A stretch of 10,860 nt of DNA from Candidatus Uhrbacteria bacterium RIFOXYB12_FULL_58_10 (GTDB taxonomy: Bacteria > Patescibacteriota > Patescibacteriia > 2-12-FULL-57-11), in assembly GCA_943359495.1 (NCBI GenBank), contig CALRHY010000020.1, positions 1 through 10,860 on the forward strand. The letters run 5' to 3'. Shown here in pieces: positions 1-6,606 of this stretch. Each line of letters starts with the position of its first letter. The stretch's first letter is position 1. A program made the translations under genes and the position numbers. The notes beneath the pieces are model-generated. The model searched no databases and was not told the DNA's origin. It worked only from the letters and a program-made list of their open reading frames with translations.

Positions 1-41
1 AAAAACAGGCTGTTACCGACGAAGCTATCGTTGCCGCATAA
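1..41 (+). CDS. rpsC: C-terminal end of a gene, probably ribosomal protein uS3 (partial)
   Basis: Only the last 12 codons are visible (frame from position 3), reading KQAVTDEAIVAA and a TAA stop at 39-41. This is too little to identify by sequence. The name rests on position: rpsC comes directly before rplP in the bacterial S10/spc operon, and an alanine-rich, loosely conserved tail is normal for uS3. The 32-nt gap to rplP is longer than the other gaps between ribosomal genes here. Confidence 0.55.
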   Translation, partial: KQAVTDEAIVAA

Positions 42-73
42 TGCGCATCTCCTAGAAAGAAATTGACGCCTCT

Positions 74-490
74 ATGTTTACTCCCAAAAAGGTCAAGTAC
101 CGAAAAAACCACTCGCTCCGAACCAACAACCGACGGACAGCAACTACCAAGCTGACGTTGGCCTTCGGTTCGATTGGCTTGAAAGCGCTTGAACCCTCGT
201 GGGTAACCTCGCGGCAGCTCGAAGCAGCACGTCGGGCTATGACCCGCTTTGTGAAGCGCGGCGGCAAAATCTGGATCCGTATTTTCCCAGACAAGTCGGT
301 CACGAGCCACGGCAATGAGAGCGTCATGGGTGGTGGAAAAGGAGCTGTGGATTACTACGTCGCCATTGTCCGCCGCGGCACCATAATGTTCGAGATGGAT
401 GGTGTATCACCGGAGACTGCACGGGAAGCCTTGCGCCTCGCATCGCACAAGCTGCCAATGAAAACATTGATTGTGACCAAAGAGTTTTAA
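74..490 (+). CDS. rplP: 50S ribosomal protein L16 (uL16)
   Basis: uL16 is a large-subunit protein near the peptidyl transferase centre and the A-site tRNA. The 138 residues match the family's usual length. Diagnostic stretches are the start MFTPKKVKYRK, ALEPSWVTSRQLEAARRAMT (residues 38-57), the basic KRGGKIWIRIFPDK (61-74), MGGGKG (85-90) and the C-terminal LASHKLPMKT. The residue matching E. coli Arg81, the arginine hydroxylated by YcfD, is Val84 here. The start ATG at 74 has T at -1 and no Shine-Dalgarno sequence, only a distant purine run near 55-60. The gene lies 5 nt before rpmC, in the normal order. The identification is secure. Confidence 0.97.
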   Translation: MFTPKKVKYRKNHSLRTNNRRTATTKLTLAFGSIGLKALEPSWVTSRQLEAARRAMTRFVKRGGKIWIRIFPDKSVTSHGNESVMGGGKGAVDYYVAIVRRGTIMFEMDGVSPETAREALRLASHKLPMKTLIVTKEF

Positions 491-495
491 ACCAT

Positions 496-696
496 ATGCA
501 AACGGAAGCACGAGACAACCGAACAAAAGAAGAGCTCGTTCGCGATCTTGCGGCCCTCCGCGAAGAATTGCGTGCCTTGCGTTTCCGTGTGCGTATCGGC
601 CAAGAGACGCATGTTCGTCGCGTTCGCGCCCTGCGCATCAAAATTGCCCAGGTTGGAACGGCACTTCGCGCGTCGCTCTCATTGCCCACCGCCTGA
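496..696 (+). CDS. rpmC: 50S ribosomal protein L29 (uL29)
   Basis: uL29 is a small helical hairpin protein beside the peptide exit tunnel, where trigger factor and SRP dock. The 66-residue length and place between rplP and rpsQ fit. Residues 9-35 (RTKEELVRDLAALREELRAL, then the FRVRIGQ segment) follow the family's two-helix pattern with the usual leucine, arginine and glutamate spacing. The second helix (VRRVRALRIKIAQVGT) fits too. The tail is alanine/serine-rich and variable. The start at 496 is 5 nt after the rplP stop, with CCAT before ATG and no Shine-Dalgarno. It ends in TGA, which shows that TGA is a stop here. Confidence 0.93.
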   Translation: MQTEARDNRTKEELVRDLAALREELRALRFRVRIGQETHVRRVRALRIKIAQVGTALRASLSLPTA

Positions 697-703
697 TATT
701 TCT

Positions 704-973
704 ATGCAGACTTCTCTTACCGCAACACGCCGCCGCCTGCAGGGTACGGTCGTGTCCACCAAAATGCAGAAAACCATCGTCGTGCGCGTGGATCGGATGA
801 AGACGCATCCGAAGTACCACAAGCAATATGTCATGAGCAGCCGCTACAAAGTGCATGATGCAGATGCAGTGGCGAAGCTCGGCGATAAAGTGGTGATCGA
901 AGAGACCCGGCCGATGTCCCGCGAAAAGCGCTGGCGCTTCGTCTCGGTGGTGACGAAAGGAACAACCGTATGA
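704..973 (+). CDS. rpsQ: 30S ribosomal protein S17 (uS17)
   Basis: uS17 is an early-binding small-subunit protein with an OB fold that contacts 16S rRNA. The 89-residue product has the family core: RRRLQGTVVSTKMQKTIVV (9-27), the HPKYHKQY loop, the LGDKVVIEETRPMSREKRWR segment and VSVVTKG near the end. The same frame is open upstream to 548, but that part lies inside rpmC. ATG 704 sits 7 nt after the rpmC stop and gives the expected family length. The context is TTTCT before ATG, without Shine-Dalgarno. Its TGA stop overlaps the rplN start (ATGA, 970-973), so the two are probably translationally coupled. Confidence 0.96.
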   Translation: MQTSLTATRRRLQGTVVSTKMQKTIVVRVDRMKTHPKYHKQYVMSSRYKVHDADAVAKLGDKVVIEETRPMSREKRWRFVSVVTKGTTV

Positions 974-1341
974 TTCAACATCGCACCAGACTCATTGTTG
1001 CAGATAACACGGGCGCACGGGATCTCCAGTGCATCCGCGTGCTTGGTGGCTACAAAAAGCGCTACGCACATATCGGCGACATCATCACCTGTGTGGTCAA
1101 AGAAGCCGTCCCACACGGGATGGTGAAGAAGAGTGATATCATCCACGCGGTCGTTGTTCGGACGCATAAAGAAACGCGCCGCAAGGACGGTTCTTACATC
1201 CGTTTCGACGATAACGCTGCAGTGATTATTGATAAAAAGTCGAAAGAGCCGAAAGGGACGCGTATCTTCGGGCCGATTGCCCGCGAGTTGCGCACCCGCG
1301 GTTTCATGAAAATCATTTCGTTGGCACCTGAGGTGCTTTAG
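970..1341 (+). CDS. rplN: 50S ribosomal protein L14 (uL14)
   Basis: uL14 sits at the subunit interface and forms an intersubunit bridge. The 123 residues match the usual 120-124. Motifs are the opening MIQHRTRLIVADNTGARDLQ (1-20), RVLGGYKKRYAHIGDIITC, the central KSDIIHAVVVRTHKETRRKDGSYI, then FDDNAAVIID and GTRIFGPIARELR. The start overlaps the rpsQ stop by 4 nt. It is the only gene in the window with a reasonable Shine-Dalgarno candidate (AAAGGAA at 956-962), but that lies in rpsQ coding sequence and may be coincidental. Confidence 0.97.
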   Translation: MIQHRTRLIVADNTGARDLQCIRVLGGYKKRYAHIGDIITCVVKEAVPHGMVKKSDIIHAVVVRTHKETRRKDGSYIRFDDNAAVIIDKKSKEPKGTRIFGPIARELRTRGFMKIISLAPEVL

Positions 1342-1350
1342 GCGACTCCT

Positions 1351-1674
1351 ATGGCGATTCACATGCGAATTAAAACTGGCGATCTTGTCTCGATGCGTGT
1401 TGGCAAAGATCGTGGCAAAACAGGTAAGGTGCTCCAAGTGTTTCCTGGGGACCGCCGGATTGTCGTTGAAGGAGCCAACGAACACACCAAGCATGCCCGC
1501 ACCCGCGGACGCGCTGGAGAAAAAGGTCAGAAAATTACTTTTTGGGGAACAGTGCCTGTCGCAAACGTGTCACTGATCTGCCCGAAATGCAGCAAGCCGA
1601 CGCGTGTTGGTGCAAAGGTTCTCGAAGATGGCAAGAAGGCCCGCGTTTGCAAAAAGTGTTCCGCAACCCTGTAG
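1351..1674 (+). CDS. rplX: 50S ribosomal protein L24 (uL24), zinc-ribbon form
   Basis: uL24 is an assembly initiator of the large subunit and binds the 5' part of 23S rRNA. The KOW motif is at the N terminus (KTGDLVSMRVGKDRGKTGKV, 8-27), followed by the IVVEGANEHTKH segment. The C-terminal half carries two CxxC pairs (C77/C80 and C100/C103), a zinc ribbon found in many bacterial L24 proteins. The length of 107 residues is normal. ATG 1351 is chosen; an in-frame ATG at 1363 (MRIKTGD) is possible and would also fit the family. TCCT precedes the start, with no Shine-Dalgarno at useful distance. Confidence 0.96.
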   Translation: MAIHMRIKTGDLVSMRVGKDRGKTGKVLQVFPGDRRIVVEGANEHTKHARTRGRAGEKGQKITFWGTVPVANVSLICPKCSKPTRVGAKVLEDGKKARVCKKCSATL

Positions 1675-1683
1675 CGCTTTGGT

Positions 1684-2226
1684 ATGTCTACTTTGATGAC
1701 TCACTACAAAAAAGTCGTAGTTCCGGCTCTTGAAAAGGAGTTCGGTTATACCAACGCGCACGCCGTTCCTCGCATTGAAAAGATCGTCTTAACTGTGGGA
1801 TTGTCGGCGAAGAACAAAGATCAGAAGTTGGCAGAATCCGTCGAAGAAAGTTTGCGCCGCATCACCGGTCAACGCCCGATCAAGACGCTGGCCAAGAAAT
1901 CGCTTTCCAACTTTAAGATCCGCAAAGGTATGACGGTTGGTATGCAGGTCACTCTTCGTGGCCAACGCATGTTCGACTTTTTGGAAAAGTTCATTCACCT
2001 CACTTTGCCCCGTGTCCGCGATTTTCGCGGACTGGCCAAGGCGACGGTGGATGCCCGCGGTAATCTTTCGGTAGGTTTCCGTGAACACGTCGCATTCCCT
2101 GAAATTAGTCCAGATGAAATCGAACGTGTCCACGGCCTCGGCGTGACGATCGTCACGACGGCTAAGACCCGCAAAGAAGGAACATCGTTGCTGCAACAGC
2201 TTGGTTTTCCTTTCGCGACTTCATAA
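1684..2226 (+). CDS. rplE: 50S ribosomal protein L5 (uL5)
   Basis: uL5 binds 5S rRNA in the central protuberance together with uL18, which is also encoded here. The 180 residues match the family. Motifs are HYKKVVVPALEKEFGY near the N terminus, PRIEKIVLTVGL, the signature RRITGQRPIKTLAKKSLSNF, GMTVGMQVTLRGQRMFDFLE, LPRVRDFRGL, GFREHVAFPEI and the ending VTTAKTRKEGTSLLQQLGFP. The start ATG at 1684 lies 9 nt after rplX. An in-frame ATG at 1696 is an alternative. GGT precedes ATG and there is no Shine-Dalgarno. Confidence 0.97.
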   Translation: MSTLMTHYKKVVVPALEKEFGYTNAHAVPRIEKIVLTVGLSAKNKDQKLAESVEESLRRITGQRPIKTLAKKSLSNFKIRKGMTVGMQVTLRGQRMFDFLEKFIHLTLPRVRDFRGLAKATVDARGNLSVGFREHVAFPEISPDEIERVHGLGVTIVTTAKTRKEGTSLLQQLGFPFATS

Positions 2227-2235
2227 ACCGCTGCT

Positions 2236-2421
2236 ATGGCAACACAAGCCCAAATCGCAAAATCGAAACGAACGCCGAAGTTTACTTCCCGTATCGTGAA
2301 TCGCTGCTGGCGCTGTGGTCGACGCCGCGCGTTTATCCGCGACTTCGCGCTGTGCCGCATTTGTTTTCGAGAATTGGCGAACCGCGGCGAGATCTCCGGA
2401 ATCAAAAAAGCCAGTTGGTAG
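2236..2421 (+). CDS. rpsN: 30S ribosomal protein S14, type Z (uS14, zinc-binding)
   Basis: uS14 binds in the head of the 30S subunit. This is the short zinc-binding form: 61 residues, with C24/C27 and C40/C43 as the two CxxC pairs (NRCWRCG and LCRICF), followed by the family ending RELANRGEISGIKKASW. The longer zinc-free form has about 100 residues and lacks the cysteines. It starts 9 nt after the rplE stop with GCT before ATG and no Shine-Dalgarno. Very arginine-rich, as usual for the family. Confidence 0.97.
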   Translation: MATQAQIAKSKRTPKFTSRIVNRCWRCGRRRAFIRDFALCRICFRELANRGEISGIKKASW

Positions 2422-2427
2422 ACCCAT

Positions 2428-2814
2428 ATGATGACCGACCCAATCGCAGACATGCTCACCCGCATCCGAAATGCGGCCAAGGTCAGCAAGAGTGCACTCG
2501 ACGTGCCGCACTCTCGGCTGAAGTTTGAAATTGCAAAAATTTTGCAGCGCGAAGGTTATCTTGCGTCTGTGGATGCTGATCCTGCGGCACGGACCATGAC
2601 GCTCGAAATTCGTTTTGAAGGAAAAAAGCCGGTTCTTACCGACTTGAAGCGGTTGTCGAAGCCTGGCCGTCGTGTCTACGTGGGCTGGGAAGAAATTCCA
2701 CGCGTCATGAGCGGGCTTGGGTTCACCATCGTCTCGACCTCGCAAGGGGTGATGACAGGCGGCGAGGCACGCAAACGGAAATTGGGGGGCGAATTGCTCT
2801 GCCAAATCTATTGA
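2428..2814 (+). CDS. rpsH: 30S ribosomal protein S8 (uS8)
   Basis: uS8 is a primary 16S rRNA-binding protein of the small-subunit platform; in E. coli it also represses the spc operon. The 128 residues begin with the classic DPIADMLTRIRNA (4-16), followed by VPHSRLKFEIAKILQREGYL, the central LKRLSKPGRRVYV and the C-terminal RNA-binding signature STSQGVMTGGEARKRKLGGE. Two adjacent ATGs (2428 and 2431) could each start it; the first is used. It lies 6 nt after rpsN, with CCCAT before ATG. I see no obvious S8-type operator hairpin in the short gaps. Confidence 0.97.
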   Translation: MMTDPIADMLTRIRNAAKVSKSALDVPHSRLKFEIAKILQREGYLASVDADPAARTMTLEIRFEGKKPVLTDLKRLSKPGRRVYVGWEEIPRVMSGLGFTIVSTSQGVMTGGEARKRKLGGELLCQIY

Positions 2815-2826
2815 TCTTGCACCCTT

Positions 2827-3390
2827 ATGTCCCGCATTGGAAAAAAACCACTCATCCTCCCCGCTGGCGTTGACGTCCAGATTGCTGGTAGCGTTGTCAC
2901 TGTGAAAGGCGTCAAAGGGACGCTGGTCCGGACACTGCACCCGCATGTCTCCGTCGTGATGACAGAAGAGGATGGAAAAAAAGTCCTGACTGTTGGCGTT
3001 GCCGATACCGAATTGGTTCGCGACCGCGCGTTGTGGGGATTGTTCCGAACGCTTCTTGCCAACATGGTGACAGGGGTAGCAACTGGTTTTGATAAAAAGC
3101 TTGAAGTGATCGGCGTCGGCTACAAAGTGGCTGGCGGTGGAAAGAAGATCACGCTGGATGTCGGCTACTCCCACTCCGTCGATATCGACATGCCGGAAGG
3201 GATTACTGCAACCGTTGAAAAAAACACCATTACCTTGACCGGTGCCGATAAAGAAGTATTGGGTGAGATTGCGGCACAGATTCGCCGTGTCCGTCCGCCG
3301 GAACCGTATAAGGGAAAGGGGATTAAATATATTGATGAAGTTATCCAGCGCAAGGCTGGAAAGGCAGCGAAGGCCGCCGGTGGTAAATAA
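2827..3390 (+). CDS. rplF: 50S ribosomal protein L6 (uL6)
   Basis: uL6 lies near the factor-binding site and the sarcin-ricin loop of 23S rRNA. The protein opens with MSRIGKKPLILPAGVDVQI, has the usual two duplicated alpha/beta domains, and carries LEVIGVGYKVAGGGKKITLDVGYSH across the domain boundary (about 91-117). The end of domain 2 has EIAAQIRRVRPPEPYKGKGI, the strongest L6 signature. The 187 residues are slightly longer than average because of a lysine/alanine tail. It starts 12 nt after rpsH with CCCTT before ATG. Confidence 0.97.
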   Translation: MSRIGKKPLILPAGVDVQIAGSVVTVKGVKGTLVRTLHPHVSVVMTEEDGKKVLTVGVADTELVRDRALWGLFRTLLANMVTGVATGFDKKLEVIGVGYKVAGGGKKITLDVGYSHSVDIDMPEGITATVEKNTITLTGADKEVLGEIAAQIRRVRPPEPYKGKGIKYIDEVIQRKAGKAAKAAGGK

Positions 3391-3396
3391 AAACCT

Positions 3397-3783
3397 ATGC
3401 GTTTGAAGAACCCACAACAAGAAAAAGCCGCCCGCGCACTCCGTCGCCGCCTCCGCGTCCGTGCGACCGTTAGCGGAACCGAAGCACGCCCGCGTCTTTC
3501 GGTGAACCGTTCGCTCATGCATGTACGCGTGCAGTTGATTGATGATGTCACACGAAAGACCATCGTCGGCGCAAGTGACGTCAAATTGACGAAGACAGCG
3601 TTGGAAGCAGCTGGTGAACGCAAGGGAAAAATCGCCCGCGCCTATGCAGTTGGCCGTTTGCTTGCCGAACAGGCAAAAGCAAAGGGGATTAGCGTTGTCG
3701 TGTTCGACCGTGGCGGTCGGCAGTACCATGGCCGCGTTGCGGCTGTTGCTGAAGGCGCCCGCGACGGCGGATTACTTTTCTAG
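3397..3783 (+). CDS. rplR: 50S ribosomal protein L18 (uL18)
   Basis: uL18 binds 5S rRNA with uL5. The 128-residue protein has a basic N terminus (RALRRRLRVRATVSGTEARP), then RLSVNRSLMHVRVQLIDD (the LxVxRSxxHxxxQxxDD pattern), the helix AYAVGRLLAEQAKAKGI, the strand and loop VVVFDRGGRQYHGRV, and the normal C-terminal VAEGARDGGLLF. It lies 6 nt after rplF and 4 nt before rpsE. The start is ATG 3397 with AACCT before it and no Shine-Dalgarno. Confidence 0.96.
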   Translation: MRLKNPQQEKAARALRRRLRVRATVSGTEARPRLSVNRSLMHVRVQLIDDVTRKTIVGASDVKLTKTALEAAGERKGKIARAYAVGRLLAEQAKAKGISVVVFDRGGRQYHGRVAAVAEGARDGGLLF

Positions 3784-3787
3784 ACCT

Positions 3788-4378
3788 ATGCCTTCTTCTT
3801 TTTCTAAAGATACCAAACAACAGGGTGGGCAAGGACGCGGCGCGCCACGACGTGGCGGTGATCGTGGCGGTCGGCGCGACGAAGAACCCCGCGAATTCGA
3901 CCAGCGCACCCTCGATCTCGCCCGCGTCACGCGTGTGACTAAGGGTGGAAAGCGCATGCGCTTCCGTGCCTGTGTTATCGTAGGCGACCACAAAGGACGC
4001 GTTGGGTACGGCATTGCCAAAGGAATTGATGTGCAAATGGCAGTCAACAAGGCTGCTCGCAAGGCACAGAAAACCGCGATGCGTATCCATATCGTTGAAG
4101 GCACCATCCCGCACATGATCTTGCAGAAATTCGGTGCGGCACTCGTCATGTTGAAGCCAGCCCCGCGCGGAACCGGAATCAAAGCCGGTGGTGCGACTCG
4201 CGTCGTCTTGGAACTTTCTGGCGTGCAAAACGTCGTTGCAAAAGCGCTTGGTTCCAATAACAAGATTAATAACGTCCGCGCCACCATGGCTGCACTCGAA
4301 GCATTGCAGTTGGTTTCCAAAGATGGCCGCCGCGGCAGAACAAAAGCAACAACCGAGACCGTTGCGGTAGACGCATAA
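3788..4378 (+). CDS. rpsE: 30S ribosomal protein S5 (uS5) with a Gly/Arg-rich N-terminal extension
   Basis: uS5 lies at the mRNA entry side of the 30S subunit and affects decoding accuracy. The product from ATG 3788 has 196 residues. The conserved part starts near residue 37: VTRVTKGGKRMRFRACVIVG, DHKGRVGYGIAKG, then the second domain with PHMILQKFGAALVMLKPAPRGTG, IKAGGATRVVLELSGVQNVVAKALGS and NNVRATMAALEAL. About 35 residues before it form a low-complexity extension rich in Gly, Arg and Gln. The same frame is open upstream to 3614, but that region is rplR coding sequence; 3788 is 4 nt after the rplR stop and shares the ACCT-ATG context. rpmD, the usual next gene, is missing. Confidence 0.96.
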   Translation: MPSSFSKDTKQQGGQGRGAPRRGGDRGGRRDEEPREFDQRTLDLARVTRVTKGGKRMRFRACVIVGDHKGRVGYGIAKGIDVQMAVNKAARKAQKTAMRIHIVEGTIPHMILQKFGAALVMLKPAPRGTGIKAGGATRVVLELSGVQNVVAKALGSNNKINNVRATMAALEALQLVSKDGRRGRTKATTETVAVDA

Positions 4379-4382
4379 TGCT

Positions 4383-4835
4383 ATGGTACAAACACTCCAC
4401 ACATTGAAGCCTGCAAAGGGGAGTTCCCGAAGCCGCCGCCGCGTTGGCCGCGGAAATGCTTCTGGTATGGGAACCTATTCCACCCGTGGTAGCAAAGGGC
4501 AGCGCGCACGCTCCGGCGGACGCTCGGGCTTGAAGCTTAAGGGGATGAAGCGCATCATTGAAGCATTGCCGAAACTCGGCGGCTTCATCAGCTTGCGCAA
4601 GAAGCCAGGCGAAGTGCAGCTTTCTTCGCTCCTCAAGCATTTTGTTGACGGCACAACCATCACCAAGAAAGATTTGCGTGTCAAAGGATTGGTGGACATT
4701 AAAGACCGTCATGTCAAAGTGATTGGTACAGAAACGGTGAACAAGAAATTCACTTTGATTGGTCTGACCGCATCGGCACAAGCACGCGCGGCAATCGAAA
4801 AAGCGGGCGGATCTTTTCTCGCAAAGAAAGCCTAA
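4383..4835 (+). CDS. rplO: 50S ribosomal protein L15 (uL15)
   Basis: uL15 is a late-assembling large-subunit protein with a long basic N-terminal extension that threads into 23S rRNA. The opening LHTLKPAKGSSRSRRRVGRG (5-24) and the Gly/Arg-rich ASGMGTYSTRGSKGQRARSG (26-45) are diagnostic, followed by LPKLGGF. The C-terminal globular part has the IKDRHVKVIG segment and the conserved ending SAQARAAIEKAGGS. The 150-residue length is normal. It lies only 4 nt after rpsE, so no rpmD fits between them. The 39-nt gap to secY is the widest after rplP. Confidence 0.96.
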   Translation: MVQTLHTLKPAKGSSRSRRRVGRGNASGMGTYSTRGSKGQRARSGGRSGLKLKGMKRIIEALPKLGGFISLRKKPGEVQLSSLLKHFVDGTTITKKDLRVKGLVDIKDRHVKVIGTETVNKKFTLIGLTASAQARAAIEKAGGSFLAKKA

Positions 4836-4843
4836 CAAGGTCT

Positions 4844-4865
4844 GAGGGGACGGTGTTCCTCTTTT
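4844..4865 (+). terminator. Weak hairpin plus T-run in the rplO-secY gap (possible attenuator)
   Basis: GAGGGG (4844-4849) can pair with TTCCTC (4856-4861) around the loop ACGGTG, and TTTTC follows directly. Two of the six pairs are G-U, so the stem is weak. It could reduce read-through from the ribosomal genes into secY, but it may be chance. Confidence 0.2.
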
Positions 4866-4874
4866 CGAAAACCT

Positions 4875-6155
4875 ATGACATTCCTCGTGCACGTGAAGCG
4901 GCTTTGGGAGAACAAGGAAATGCGTAACAGCATCCTCGCGATCATGGGGATGCTTACCCTGTTTCGTATTGCCTCACACATCCCGCTTCCGGGAGTGAAC
5001 GCGGCGAGTTTGCAGGCGTTGCTTGGACAAAACCAGTTTCTTGGCTTGCTTAACGTTTTCACCGGCGGGACCATTTCTCGTTTTTCGGTGGTTGCACTCG
5101 GTGTCGGCCCATACATCACCGCCTCGATCATCATCCAGCTGTTAACGATGGTGATTCCACGCCTCGAGGAAATCCAAAAAGACGGGGAACAGGGGCAAAA
5201 CCGGATCAATGCCTACATGCGATACCTCACCCTCCCGCTCTGTTTTTTGCAGGGATACGGGATTTTGGCATTGCTGCGCCAAGCCTCGCAGCAAGTACAG
5301 ATTGATGTCTCACCGTTTTCGCTCGTAGTCATTTTGTCCACCATGATGGGTGGCACCATGTTCCTCATGTGGATGGGTGAGATTATTACTGAAAAGAAAA
5401 TGGGTAATGGTGTTTCCTTGCTGATTTTTGCTGGGATCATCGCCGCATTGCCCCAATACCTTGCCCAGACAATTGCTGTTTTTGATGCCTCCCAAGCAGT
5501 TACTTTGCTGATTTTCGCCGCGATCGGCATCGCGACGATTGCCGGTGTTGTTGCTATGACAGAGGGGCAACGCAATATTCCGGTGACCTACGCGAAACAG
5601 ATGCGCGGCTCGCATCTTTCCGGTGGCTCCGAAACGCACTTACCAATGCGGGTCAACATGGCCGGTGTCATTCCGATTATTTTCGCCATTTCCGTGCTCT
5701 TGGCACCGCAGATGTTCGGCCAACTCTTCTTGCATGCAAAAACTGCTTGGCTCGCAACCGCGGCACAATGGATCCTAGTCGCATTGCGGCCGGATCAAAT
5801 TGCCTATGCGGTCCTCTACTTCGTGCTCGTGGTCGGCTTCACCTTCTTCTACACCGGCGTGATCTTCCAACCGCAGAAGGTTGCTGAAAATTTGCAAAAG
5901 CAAGGCGGCTTTGTTCCAGGTATTCGTCCTGGCGAACCAACCGCCCACTACCTGCAATTTGTGATGAACCGCATCACCCTTGCTGGTGCAGTCTTCCTCG
6001 GCCTCATTGCCGTCCTTCCGCTCACCATGCAGCAATTCACGGGGACAAGCGCGTTGATTATCGGAGGAACTTCCTTGCTCATCGTTGTTTCTGTGGTCAT
6101 TGAAACGGTGAAACAGATCGAAAGCCAACTCACTATGCGTGAGTACGACATGTAG
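4875..6155 (+). CDS. secY: Preprotein translocase subunit SecY
   Basis: SecY is the channel-forming core of the SecYEG translocon in the cytoplasmic membrane. The 426 residues fit the family and show about ten hydrophobic segments. Conserved sites, in order: FRIASHIPLPGVN near residue 30, EKKMGNGVSLLIFAGI (about 175), the cytoplasmic loop GQRNIPVTYAKQMRG (about 230), LPMRVNMAGVIPIIFA, FFYTGVIFQPQKVAENLQKQ (about 320-340) continuing into the GGFVPGIRPG loop that contacts SecA and ribosomes, and the C-terminal TVKQIESQLTMREYDM. It is the last gene of the ribosomal operon and is followed by a strong terminator. The start has AACCT before ATG with no Shine-Dalgarno. secG lies about 3.6 kb downstream; secE is not in the window. 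Confidence 0.98.
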   Translation: MTFLVHVKRLWENKEMRNSILAIMGMLTLFRIASHIPLPGVNAASLQALLGQNQFLGLLNVFTGGTISRFSVVALGVGPYITASIIIQLLTMVIPRLEEIQKDGEQGQNRINAYMRYLTLPLCFLQGYGILALLRQASQQVQIDVSPFSLVVILSTMMGGTMFLMWMGEIITEKKMGNGVSLLIFAGIIAALPQYLAQTIAVFDASQAVTLLIFAAIGIATIAGVVAMTEGQRNIPVTYAKQMRGSHLSGGSETHLPMRVNMAGVIPIIFAISVLLAPQMFGQLFLHAKTAWLATAAQWILVALRPDQIAYAVLYFVLVVGFTFFYTGVIFQPQKVAENLQKQGGFVPGIRPGEPTAHYLQFVMNRITLAGAVFLGLIAVLPLTMQQFTGTSALIIGGTSLLIVVSVVIETVKQIESQLTMREYDM

Positions 6156-6176
6156 ACTTTAATCAAAAAAACACTG

Positions 6177-6208
6177 CACCCTTTCGGCGATTGCCGGAAG
6201 GGTGTTTT
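6177..6208 (+). terminator. Intrinsic terminator after secY
   Basis: CACCCTTTCGGC (6177-6188) pairs over all 12 bases with GCCGGAAGGGTG (6193-6204), with one G-U pair and a GATT loop, followed by TTTT (6205-6208). An A-run (6165-6171) precedes it. It begins 22 nt after the secY stop and should end the ribosomal operon transcript, so the following gene needs its own promoter. Confidence 0.9.
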
Positions 6209-6274
6209 GTATGTGGTTGAAAAAGTTCCTAGACAAAAAATCTTGCTGGCTAGGTCAGGTAAATGATGAAGAGT

Positions 6275-6302
6275 TTTCCATTTCCTCTTTTCTCCCTAGA
6301 AT
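6275..6302 (+). promoter_or_regulatory. Possible sigma70-type promoter for the 88-aa gene, adk and map
   Basis: TTTCCA (6275-6280, 4 of 6 to the -35 consensus), a 16-nt spacer and TAGAAT (6297-6302, 5 of 6 to TATAAT) lie in an AT-rich stretch that begins after the secY terminator. Transcription would start near 6309, giving a leader of about 28 nt. The element is weak, but some promoter is expected here because the upstream operon is terminated. Confidence 0.35.
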
Positions 6303-6336
6303 GATAGGATATTTTTGTTCATTTTCTCTATTTTCT

Positions 6337-6603
6337 ATGGGAGACATTGCCTTGAAGAGTAGTCAGGAAGTCCGCGCGTGGGTTGGAACGCAGCGTGAGA
6401 TCTTGGATCAAAAGCAACGTGATGCGGTGGTGGAAATCTTGAATGATGTGCGCGCAGCACATGGGTGGCTGACGCATGAAGCACTTACGAATAGTCAGCA
6501 CGGCGTACTTAAACGTTTGCGTTCCGAATTGCGCGATCACCAAGTCATCGCCGCCGCGACATATGACAAACTTGCAAAGCGTTTAGAAGCCTTGTTTTCT
6601 TGA
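6337..6603 (+). CDS. Unrecognised 88-residue protein upstream of adk
   Basis: I do not recognise this protein. From ATG 6337 it has 88 residues, mostly charged and likely helical: a segment around VRAWVGTQREILDQKQRDAV (13-32), a middle part with AAHGWLTHEAL, and a basic C-terminal helix pair (GVLKRLRSELRDHQV and YDKLAKRLEALF). There is no signal peptide, membrane helix, cysteine pair or obvious catalytic motif. The frame is open back to 6202, but that extension begins inside the secY terminator, is AT-rich and reads as low-quality protein, so 6337 is preferred; it has TTTCT before ATG as in neighbouring genes. The TGA stop is 3 nt before adk, so it is probably co-transcribed with adk and map. 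It may be lineage-specific. No function is proposed. Confidence 0.7.
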   Translation: MGDIALKSSQEVRAWVGTQREILDQKQRDAVVEILNDVRAAHGWLTHEALTNSQHGVLKRLRSELRDHQVIAAATYDKLAKRLEALFS

Positions 6604-6606
6604 TTC

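Noticed and set aside
2221..3729. Long open frame on the minus strand (about 500 codons) antisense to rplE-rplR
   Set aside because: It covers seven well-identified ribosomal protein genes or parts of them on the other strand, and its translation is rich in Cys, His and Phe with no recognisable domain. It is a by-product of codon use in the real genes.
6202..6336. Upstream extension of the 88-residue gene (a frame open from GTG 6202)
   Set aside because: It would start inside the stem of the secY terminator, is AT-rich with a low-quality translation, and ATG 6337 has the same context as the neighbouring starts.
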